A stretch of DNA of 64,000 nucleotides from Sphingobium sp. WTD-1 (GTDB lineage Bacteria; Pseudomonadota; Alphaproteobacteria; Sphingomonadales; Sphingomonadaceae), in contig NZ_CP119127.1 of the NCBI RefSeq assembly GCF_030128825.1, positions 2,480,001 through 2,544,000 of the forward strand, read 5' to 3'. A program made the translations under genes and the position numbers. Shown piece after piece: positions 42,132-49,661 of the stretch; the stretch's first letter is position 1; every line of letters starts with the position of its first letter. The notes under the pieces were generated by a model that worked only from the letters and a program-made list of their open reading frames with translations, did not search any database and was not told the origin of the DNA.

Positions 42132-43220
42132 ATGAGCGTCAAGTTCATCGGCTATATCGGCTTCAACAATGGCTCGGAAACCCAGGCCGCGGTGCGCAGC
42201 TGCGTGCTCGACAAGGCGTATGTCGAGGCGGCGGCCAAGGCACAGGAGGAGGGCGGCTTCGACCGGGTTCTCATCCCCTTCGGCTCGAACAGTCCGGAAA
42301 GCCAGATCGTCGCGGCCCATGCCGCCGCGTTGACGAGCAGGCTCGGTTTCCTCGTCGCCCATCGGCCCGGTTTCACCCAGCCGACCGTGGCGGCGCGCCA
42401 GCTGGCCACGCTTGACCAGCTGTCAGGGGGGCGGGTCGCGGTGCATATCATCACCGGTGGCGCCGACGAGGAAATGGCGCGTGACGGCGACACCGGCACG
42501 GTCAAGGCCCAGCGCTATCAGCGCACCGACGAATATCTGACCATCCTGCGCCAGGAATGGACGGCGGCCCAGCCTTTCGACCATCAGGGCGACTTTTACG
42601 ACATTCGCCAGGCCTACAGCGCGATCAAGCCGGACAATCTGCCGGTCTTCTTCGGTGGTTCCTCGGCCGAGGCAATCGATGTCGCCGGCCGCCATGCCGA
42701 TGTCTATGCACTCTGGGGCGAAACGCTCGAAGCGGTGCAGGATACGGTGCGTCAGGTGCGCCGTGCCGCCGCCCGGCATGGCCGCAATCCCGGCTTCTCT
42801 CTGTCGCTGCGCCCGGTGATCGCCGACACGGAGGAAGCGGCCTGGAAGCGGGCGGCCGAGATCGAGGAGCAGGTGCGCGCCAATCGCGTCGCTGCCGGCC
42901 TGCCGTTGACCGGCCATCGCCCGCCCAATGTCGGATCGCTGCGCCTGCTGGAGGCGGCGAGGGCCAATCGGCAGGACAAGCGGCTGTGGACCGGCGTCGC
43001 TGCGCTCACCGGCGCGGCCGGCAATTCCACCGGCCTGGTCGGCACGCCCGAACAGGTGGCCGATGCGATGCTCGATTATTATGACATCGGCATCGATCAT
43101 TTCCTGATCCGCGGCTTCGATCCGCTAGGCGATTCCATCCTCTATGGCCGCGAACTGCTGCCGGTCGTCCGCCGCAAGGTGGCCGAGCGGGAGAAGGTCG
43201 ACGTCGCGCTCGCGGGCTGA
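42132..43220 (+). CDS. ssuD: SsuD-like FMNH2-dependent alkanesulfonate monooxygenase (LLM class)
   Basis: A 362-residue luciferase-like monooxygenase that would release sulfite from sulfonates. The N-terminal FIGYIGFNNGS, the middle LIPFGSNSPESQIVAAHAAA, RPGFTQPTVAARQLATLDQLSGGRVAVHIITGG and the C-terminal GLVGTPEQVADAMLDYYDIGIDHFLIRG follow the SsuD pattern. No flavin reductase gene is present in the window, so FMNH2 must come from elsewhere. Next to the second SsuA. Confidence 0.92.
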   Translation: MSVKFIGYIGFNNGSETQAAVRSCVLDKAYVEAAAKAQEEGGFDRVLIPFGSNSPESQIVAAHAAALTSRLGFLVAHRPGFTQPTVAARQLATLDQLSGGRVAVHIITGGADEEMARDGDTGTVKAQRYQRTDEYLTILRQEWTAAQPFDHQGDFYDIRQAYSAIKPDNLPVFFGGSSAEAIDVAGRHADVYALWGETLEAVQDTVRQVRRAAARHGRNPGFSLSLRPVIADTEEAAWKRAAEIEEQVRANRVAAGLPLTGHRPPNVGSLRLLEAARANRQDKRLWTGVAALTGAAGNSTGLVGTPEQVADAMLDYYDIGIDHFLIRGFDPLGDSILYGRELLPVVRRKVAEREKVDVALAG

Positions 43221-43223
43221 TCC

Positions 43224-44177
43224 ATGTCGAAGACAAAGCTGATCCTGATCGCCGGCGTGCTGATCGCCTCTGCCGGTGTCGCCTTCACTGTCACCCAATA
43301 TCGCGCCGAACAGGTGCCAGTGCTGCGCGTCGCCAACCAGAAGGGGCAGGTCAAGGCGATGATGCTTGCCTCCGGCGCGCTCGATGGCGCCTCCTACAAG
43401 GTCGAATGGTCGGAATTTCCCGCCGCCCAGCCTCTGCTGGAAGCGGTGGGTGGTGGCGCGGCCGATCTGGGCCTTGCCGCCGACGCGCCCTTCATCTTCG
43501 CCTATCAGAGCGGCAGTCCAGTGAAGGCGATCGCGGTGCAGGCGCCCGCCAATCAGGCGCCTGAGGCGTTGGCGATCCTGGTGAAAAATGGCTCACCGAT
43601 CCGATCGGCCCAGGATCTGGTCGGCAAGACGATCGCCACCACGCGCGGATCGATCGGCCATCATCTGCTGCTTCAGGCGCTGGAGCGGGCGCATATCCCG
43701 GCCGACAAGGTCAAGGTCACCTTCCTGCCGCCGGGCGATGCGAAGGCTGCGTTCGACAGCGGATCGATCGACGCCTGGTCGACCTGGACCCCCTATACCA
43801 ATGTCGCGGTCAAGGAAGGGGCGCGGGCGGTTGCCGATGCCAGGGATTATGGCCTGCCGCTCTATATCGACATCGCCCATGATGCCTCGATCGCGCCCAA
43901 GCGTGCGCTGCTGGCCGACTTCCTCCAGCGCGAGGCGAAGGCGGTCGCCTGGGCCCGCGCCCATCCCGACCAGTTCGCCGCCGTGCTGGCCAAGGAAACC
44001 GGCCTGCCGCTGGACATTGCCCGCGCCAGTTTCGAACGCAGCAACCGCATTTCGCAGCCCGTCGATGCCAAGGTGATCGCGCATGAACAGGCGATCGTAG
44101 ACCGCTATCGCCGCGCCGGCCTGATCGATCCCAAACGGGACGTGGCGCAGGCCTTCGACACCAGTTTCGGATCCTGA
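43224..44177 (+). CDS. ssuA: Second SsuA-type substrate-binding protein
   Basis: A 317-residue periplasmic binding protein. The N-terminus SKTKLILIAGVLIASAGVAFTV is a signal or membrane anchor without a lipobox Cys. The body follows the SsuA pattern: YKVEWSEFPAAQPLLEAVGGGAADLGLAADAPF, IATTRGSIGHHLLLQALERA and SIDAWSTWTPYTNVAV. It differs from the lipoprotein encoded at 34279, so two binding proteins share one permease/ATPase pair. The start is 3 bp behind ssuD. Confidence 0.92.
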   Translation: MSKTKLILIAGVLIASAGVAFTVTQYRAEQVPVLRVANQKGQVKAMMLASGALDGASYKVEWSEFPAAQPLLEAVGGGAADLGLAADAPFIFAYQSGSPVKAIAVQAPANQAPEALAILVKNGSPIRSAQDLVGKTIATTRGSIGHHLLLQALERAHIPADKVKVTFLPPGDAKAAFDSGSIDAWSTWTPYTNVAVKEGARAVADARDYGLPLYIDIAHDASIAPKRALLADFLQREAKAVAWARAHPDQFAAVLAKETGLPLDIARASFERSNRISQPVDAKVIAHEQAIVDRYRRAGLIDPKRDVAQAFDTSFGS

Positions 44178-44194
44178 CGCAAGGAGCTTTCCCC

Positions 44195-44986
44195 ATGGCC
44201 ACCATCCTCAAGGATGACCGTTTTTCCCGCACCGGCATCAGCGAAGCCGAATGGAAGGTGCGGGTCGATCTCGCCGCCTTCTATCGCCTTTCGGCGCTCT
44301 ATGGCTGGGACGATTTCATCTACACCCATATTTCCGCCCGCGTGCCGGGCCCGGACCATCATTTCCTGATCAATCCGTTCGGCCTGATGTTCGACGAGAT
44401 CACCGCATCCAGCCTGGTCAAGGTCGACCTCGACGGCAATGTCATCGGGGAGAGCGACTATGGCATCAACTATGCGGGCTATGTCATCCATTCGGCGATC
44501 CACGGCGCGCGCGACGACGCCCATTATATCGCCCATTTTCACAGCGCCGACGGCATGGCGGTGTCGGCGCATGCCGAAGGGCTGCTGCCCTTGAACCAGC
44601 GCGCGCTGGCCCTGATCCCGCGCCTGTCCTATCATGATTATGAAGGCGTGGCGCTGAACCTGGACGAGCGCGAGCGGCTGGTGGCCGATCTGGGCGATAC
44701 CAAGGTCATGCTGCTGCGCAACCATGGCACGCTGGCGCTCGGCGCAAACCCCGGTGAGGCGTGGAGCGGCATCTATCAGCTGGAATCCGCCTGCACCGCA
44801 CAGGTTCGTTCGCTCAGCGTCGGGCGCGACAATGTGCTCATCGCGCCAGAGGAGGCGCAGGCGGAAGTGAAGCGCCAGATGTCGCGCGAGCGCCAGCCGG
44901 TCGAGGGACGGCGCACTCACTATGATCTGGTCTGGGAAGCGGCGCTGCGCAAGGCATCGCGCCAGGCAGCGGGCTATGACGCCTGA
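44195..44986 (+). CDS. Class II aldolase/adducin family protein
   Basis: A 263-residue protein with the class II aldolase fold. The metal-binding histidines are in IAHFHSADGMA (HxH) and in LLRNHGTLALG, and the N-terminal YTHISARVPGPDHHFLINPFG is typical. Bacterial adducin-like enzymes cleave or decarboxylate sugar phosphates and sulfo-sugar-like compounds. The last closely spaced gene of the sulfur operon, so it may cut the carbon skeleton of the imported compound; the substrate is not evident. Confidence 0.9.
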   Translation: MATILKDDRFSRTGISEAEWKVRVDLAAFYRLSALYGWDDFIYTHISARVPGPDHHFLINPFGLMFDEITASSLVKVDLDGNVIGESDYGINYAGYVIHSAIHGARDDAHYIAHFHSADGMAVSAHAEGLLPLNQRALALIPRLSYHDYEGVALNLDERERLVADLGDTKVMLLRNHGTLALGANPGEAWSGIYQLESACTAQVRSLSVGRDNVLIAPEEAQAEVKRQMSRERQPVEGRRTHYDLVWEAALRKASRQAAGYDA

Positions 44987-45081
44987 TCTATAAGGATTAA
45001 TCGGCGGCTTTCCGCCAAGTCTCATTGGCGTCGCATCACACGCGGCGCCATTTTCCTATCTCCAGCAAAGGAGACAGGCAG

Positions 45082-45732
45082 ATGGCGACGATCGTCGGCG
45101 ACAATTTGAGGGCGCGCTATGCCGCGCTTCAGGCAGAACGGGAACGGGACTGGCCGCCCGCCCAACTGGAGCGCAACGCGGCGCAGCGGCAGCAGTTGGT
45201 GGCACGCTTCGATGCGGCGACGGTGGCGCAGCCCGGCGATGTCCTGCCCGACCTGGGGTTCGATGATGTCGATGGCGGCACCCTGACGCTCGGCGCGCTG
45301 ACGGCGCAGGGATCGGCCTTGCTGATATTCTTCCGCTTCGCGGGTTGCCCGGCCTGCAACATCGCCTTGCCCTATTATGCCGAGACGCTCTGCCCGGTGC
45401 TGCGCGCGCGCGGCATCCCGTTGGTCGCGCTCAGCCCGCAACAGCCCGATCGGCTGGTGGAGATCAAGCGCCGTCATGATCTGCCCTTCGCCGTCGCAAC
45501 CGACCGCGACAATCAGCTTGCCCGCCTGCTTGGCATCGCCTTCGTCCCCGATGATCGCCCGTCGCCGCCGCCTGCCGGCTGGATCGGCGAGGTAACCGGC
45601 ACGGGCAGCTGGGAATTGCCGCAGCCCGCCGTGCTGCTGCTGGGGCCGGGCCGCGTGGTGCAGCGGCTGCAGGTCAGCCCCGACTGGCTCGACCGACCGG
45701 AGGCGGACGACATCCTCGCCTGGCTGCGCTGA
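45082..45732 (+). CDS. Peroxiredoxin-like (AhpC/TSA) thiol protein
   Basis: A 216-residue thioredoxin-fold protein. The active site is FFRFAGCPACNIALPYY, a CxxC rather than the single TxxC of most peroxiredoxins, followed by CPVLRARGIPLVALSPQ. ATG 45082 is preceded by AAAGGAGA. It ends the sulfur region on this strand, before a strong terminator, and could protect against peroxide made by uncoupled flavin monooxygenases. Confidence 0.85.
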   Translation: MATIVGDNLRARYAALQAERERDWPPAQLERNAAQRQQLVARFDAATVAQPGDVLPDLGFDDVDGGTLTLGALTAQGSALLIFFRFAGCPACNIALPYYAETLCPVLRARGIPLVALSPQQPDRLVEIKRRHDLPFAVATDRDNQLARLLGIAFVPDDRPSPPPAGWIGEVTGTGSWELPQPAVLLLGPGRVVQRLQVSPDWLDRPEADDILAWLR

Positions 45733-45745
45733 CCGTCAAAGACAG

Positions 45746-45788
45746 AAAAGAAGGCGCCCGGCAATCGATGTGCCGGGCGCCTTCTTTT
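45746..45788. terminator. Bidirectional intrinsic terminator
   Basis: An 18-bp perfect stem (AAAAGAAGGCGCCCGGCA at 45746-45763 with its complement at 45771-45788) has a 7-base loop ATCGATG. T-runs occur on both strands, so it can stop the peroxiredoxin transcript and the converging DszA-like transcript. Confidence 0.93.
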
Positions 45789-45799
45789 GTTCTACTGGA

Positions 45800-47137
45800 T
45801 CAGGCGGCTGACCGGGCGTCCCGTGCTGCGCTATATCGATTGTCGGGCACGGTGAGGCCCAGATGCTCGCGGAAGGTCGTGCCTTCATAGTCGGTGCGGA
45901 AAAGGCCGCGTCGCTGCAGGATCGGGATCACCTTGTCGACGAACAGGGCCAGTTGTCCCGGCAGCGGCTCGAACAGGACGAAGCCGTCGGCCGCGCCACT
46001 TTCGAACCAGCGCTGCAACTGGTCGGCCACCGTCTCGGCCGAGCCCACGAAAGCGCCGCGCGGCGTCGCCAGCCGTTCTGCCACCTGGCGCAAGGTCAGC
46101 CCCTCCGCTTCGACTTCGGCCAGGATGCGCAGCGTCCCGCTCTGCTGGCTGTTGAGGCCCAGATGCGCGACATCGGGGAAGGGGGCGTCCAGATCATATT
46201 GGCGGAAATCATGGTCGTTGAAGGTGCGCGACAGGAAGCCAAGGCCGGTGTCGATCGACTCCAGCGCGGCGAGTTCGCGGTAGCGCGCCTCGGCCTCCTC
46301 ATCGCTGTCACCGACGATCGCGGCGATGCCCGGCAGGATGAACAACTGGTCGGCATCGCGGCCAAAGCCCTTCGCCCGCGCCTTTACGTCGGCGTAATAG
46401 GCCTGGCCCGCCTCGATCGTCTCGGCATGGGTGAAGATCACCTCGGCCCGTCGTGCGGCGAAGTTGCGGCCATCGTCCGATGCGCCGGCCTGGAAGATTA
46501 CCGGCTGCCCCTGCGGCGTGCGCTTGATGTTGAGCGGGCCGCGCACCTGGAAGAACTCGCCCTTGTGATCGAGCGCATGCAGCCGATCGGGATCGACGAA
46601 CTGGCCGCTTTCCTTGTCGGCGACATGGGCGCCATCTTCCCAACTGTCCCACAGGCCTTGGACCACATCGAGATATTCGGCGGCGATGCGATAGCGCACG
46701 GCATGGGCGGGATGTTCGCTCTTGCTGAAATTGGCGGCGGTGTCACCCAGCCAGGACGTCACGACATTCCAGCCGGCCCGCCCGCCGCTGAGGTGATCGA
46801 GCGAGGCGAATTGGCGGGCGACGTTGAAGGGTTCCGAGTAGCTGACCGTCAGCGTGCCAACCAGGCCGATCCGGCTGGTAGTCGCTGCCAGCGCGGACAG
46901 GATGGTGATCGGCTCGAACCGGTTGAGATAATGGGGGCTGGATCGCTGCGTGATCGACAGGCTGTCAGCGACGAACAGGAAATCGAACTTGCCACGTTCG
47001 GCGGTTGCCGCCTGTTCCTTATAGCGGGCAAGGCTGGTGCTGGCATTCACGTCACGATCGGGATGGCGCCAGTCATGCCAGGTGCGGCCGACGCCATGCA
47101 GGATGAAGCCGAGCTTGATATGCGGAGAACGGGCCAT
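45800..47137 (-). CDS. DszA/NtaA-type FMN-dependent monooxygenase (LLM class)
   Basis: A 445-residue luciferase-like monooxygenase of the NtaA/SnaA/DszA group. Diagnostic blocks are [73 protein letters not shown] and [24 protein letters not shown]. The group oxidises compounds such as sulfones, nitrilotriacetate and EDTA using FMNH2. ATG 47137 has AGAAGGA 8 bases before it. Facing the sulfur operon and followed upstream by a TonB receptor in the same direction, it probably extends the range of organosulfur substrates. Confidence 0.9.
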   Translation of the reverse strand: MARSPHIKLGFILHGVGRTWHDWRHPDRDVNASTSLARYKEQAATAERGKFDFLFVADSLSITQRSSPHYLNRFEPITILSALAATTSRIGLVGTLTVSYSEPFNVARQFASLDHLSGGRAGWNVVTSWLGDTAANFSKSEHPAHAVRYRIAAEYLDVVQGLWDSWEDGAHVADKESGQFVDPDRLHALDHKGEFFQVRGPLNIKRTPQGQPVIFQAGASDDGRNFAARRAEVIFTHAETIEAGQAYYADVKARAKGFGRDADQLFILPGIAAIVGDSDEEAEARYRELAALESIDTGLGFLSRTFNDHDFRQYDLDAPFPDVAHLGLNSQQSGTLRILAEVEAEGLTLRQVAERLATPRGAFVGSAETVADQLQRWFESGAADGFVLFEPLPGQLALFVDKVIPILQRRGLFRTDYEGTTFREHLGLTVPDNRYSAARDARSAA

Positions 47138-47251
47138 GGCTTTGTCCTTCTGCTGGAGGGGAGGGTGAGCCCATTCCATCTATGCCGGGATGCCGCACGC
47201 GACCAACGCGGTCTCCTCAAGCCCATATGAAATGGACCAATAGGGCGGGCG

Positions 47252-49399
47252 TCAGTAGGAGAAGCGGGCGCTCAGCAGCACCGTCGCGGGATCGGCGTAG
47301 TTTTTATAATAGACCCCGGTCGAGGGGATGTAGGTCGAACTGACCGGCTTGTTCGCGCCCAGGATATTCTTGCCCTGAATGGCGAACTGGAAACGGTCGT
47401 CCGGCAATATCCAGGTGATCGAGCCGTTGACGAAAGTCTGCCCTGGCACTTCGTCCTGCGGCCGGGCAAGGGCGTTCTGATAGAAGCTGCTCTGATATTG
47501 GGCGTTGGCCGACAGGCGCAATGTGCTGCCCGACGCGCCCAGCGGCAGCGCATAATTGGCGCCGCCCGACAGGGACCATTTGGGCGCGTTCAGCAGCGGA
47601 TTGCCATCGGCATCCACGCCATTGCCGCCCGCGCCCTTGTAATCGTCATAAATGGCCTTGAGATAACCGGCCGATGCCTGAAGCGAGAAGCGATCCGACA
47701 GGCGCAGGTCATTCTCCAGCTCCACGCCCCAGCTATGCGCCTTGCCGGCATTGCCCCGGCGCGATCCGACATAGGCGGGGTCGTAGAAGGAGACCTGCAG
47801 ATCCTTGTAGTCATTGTAGAAGATGGCGAGATTGCTGCGCAGCGCGCCACCGAACAAGGTGGCCTTGAGGCCCCCTTCATAGGTCGAGACCTTTTCCGGA
47901 TCGAAGGGCAGGGTGGCGAGATCCAGCCGGGTGGCGCGATTGTCGAACCCACCGGATTTGAACCCGCGCGAATAGGTGAGGTAATTGAGCAGATTGGGCG
48001 TCCATTGCGCCTGCACCGACAATTTCGGTGTCAGTGCCTTCCAGGTCTTTTCCGCCTCGCCGGCGATCGACTGGGCCACGACATTGCGATCATTGTCGAT
48101 CACCTTGTTGTCGAAGACGAAGCGCTTCTTCTCGATGGTGCCGCGCAGGCCGGCGGTCAGGCTCAATATATCGTTCGCCTTCCAGGTGCCCTCGCCGAAC
48201 ATAGCATAGGCATCGGTGTAGGTGATGTTGTGGGCGCGCAGCCGGTTGATGGGCGCGGTCGCGGCGGTGCCGGTACGGCTGAAGCCGTCGCGCTCCACGA
48301 AGAAACGTTCATGCAGGTAGAACAGGCCGCTGGTGAAGCTGAGGTCGCCAAAGTCGCCGTTCAGCTGCACCTCCTGGCTGAAGGCCCGGTCATTATAATG
48401 GATCAGGTTCTTCTGGATCAGCGCGGCCTCGCCGTCATTCTCGTAATTGACGGGGTTGAGGTTGAAGCCGGTATAGGCGCTGATCGACTTGATCGACAGG
48501 CTGGGCGACAGATCATAGACCAGCCGCAGCGACGCGCTGCGCGAATTGAGATGCTGGTCCGGCTCGACCTCCGAATAGGACCGGCGGCGGCTGAAGCTAA
48601 CGGGCTGGCGGACCGGGATATAGGACCGCGTATCGCTGCGATCGCGCAGGATATTGACGGTCAGCAGCGCGTCGAGATTGGCGATGCCGGTATAGCGCAG
48701 CTTGCCGCGCCAGGCGTCGAGGTCGATCCGGTTGACGTCATGGCCCAGCGTCGGGTCATAGGTGACGCCGTCGCGGCTGCGATGAATCCAGGCGATGCTG
48801 CCCGACAGGTCGCCCGCGATCTTGCCGCTGACCAGCGCCCGGCCCTGTACGTCATTATAGCTGCCATAGCCCAGTTCGGCGGTGACATGCGTGTTCTCAT
48901 CGGGCGCGCGGGTAATGATGCGCAGCGCACCGGCCGACGAGTTGCGGCCATAGAGCGTCCCCTGCGGCCCGCGCAGCAACTCGATCCGTTCCAGATCGAC
49001 AAATTCGCTCATCGACGCGATCTGGCGTGGGATGTAGACATCGTCGACATAGATGGCGAGCACCGGCTCCTGGATCGGGTCGGATTCGCCTACGCCGCGC
49101 AGCGAGAAGGTCTGGGTGGTGTGGCTGATCGACGTCCGCGCCACGAACAGGTTGGGCACCTGGCCGGCCAGGTCGCGAACATTGGTGATGTTGCGCTGCT
49201 CAAGCGTCTCGGGCGTGAAGGCGGAAATCGCGATCGCCGTCTTCTGAAGGTCCGTGGCGCGCCGCTCGGCGGTGACGATGATGCCGCCGCCGGCGTCGCC
49301 ATCCTCGGCCGGTGCGGGCGCCTGTGCCCAGGCTGATCCTGCCATTGCCGCGGCCATGAGCGCACTGCCACCAGCGACCAGGAAATTCCCTTTGTTCAT
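47252..49399 (-). CDS. TonB-dependent outer membrane receptor
   Basis: A 715-residue receptor. The signal peptide ends at GSAWAQAP; the plug begins GGGIIVTAERRATDLQKTAIAIS and includes IYVDDVYIPRQ and LLRGPQGTLYGRNSSAGALRIITR; the barrel ends VLLSARFSY. The IxVTAERR TonB-box form and size place it in the large sphingomonad group for small aromatic or organic substrates. It lies upstream of, and in the same direction as, the DszA-like gene (114 bp apart), so the two may form one operon for uptake and oxidation. Confidence 0.93.
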   Translation of the reverse strand: MNKGNFLVAGGSALMAAAMAGSAWAQAPAPAEDGDAGGGIIVTAERRATDLQKTAIAISAFTPETLEQRNITNVRDLAGQVPNLFVARTSISHTTQTFSLRGVGESDPIQEPVLAIYVDDVYIPRQIASMSEFVDLERIELLRGPQGTLYGRNSSAGALRIITRAPDENTHVTAELGYGSYNDVQGRALVSGKIAGDLSGSIAWIHRSRDGVTYDPTLGHDVNRIDLDAWRGKLRYTGIANLDALLTVNILRDRSDTRSYIPVRQPVSFSRRRSYSEVEPDQHLNSRSASLRLVYDLSPSLSIKSISAYTGFNLNPVNYENDGEAALIQKNLIHYNDRAFSQEVQLNGDFGDLSFTSGLFYLHERFFVERDGFSRTGTAATAPINRLRAHNITYTDAYAMFGEGTWKANDILSLTAGLRGTIEKKRFVFDNKVIDNDRNVVAQSIAGEAEKTWKALTPKLSVQAQWTPNLLNYLTYSRGFKSGGFDNRATRLDLATLPFDPEKVSTYEGGLKATLFGGALRSNLAIFYNDYKDLQVSFYDPAYVGSRRGNAGKAHSWGVELENDLRLSDRFSLQASAGYLKAIYDDYKGAGGNGVDADGNPLLNAPKWSLSGGANYALPLGASGSTLRLSANAQYQSSFYQNALARPQDEVPGQTFVNGSITWILPDDRFQFAIQGKNILGANKPVSSTYIPSTGVYYKNYADPATVLLSARFSY

Positions 49400-49661
49400 T
49401 GTTCCCCACTCAATCTTGATCAGCCGCAGCCAGGCGCGCAGCGTTAACTGTCAACTAAAGTTGTAGACAATTTGCGCAAATGAGTTCGGGCAATCTGGCG
49501 GGAGAATGGCTCATAGATTTGCGCGGATGCCGTTACGGCAAAGAGCGTGGATGATCGGGGTGCGCATCATCCATATTTTTTCGCAAATTACACATAAGCG
49601 TCATGTCGCGTCCCTATCGGCTCCCGCAGCACAAAAATCTGTCGCATCCGTGGGGACAATC
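49400..49661. promoter_or_regulatory. Divergent regulatory region between two TonB receptors
   Basis: The 262-bp region contains the perfect palindrome ATTTGCGCAAAT (49470-49481) and the inverted repeat CAACT-AA-AGTTG (49452-49463), both nearer the minus-strand receptor, plus an AT-rich stretch (ATCCATATTTTTTCGC) near 49570. I see no gene in it. The sites are candidates for a shared regulator. Confidence 0.45.
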
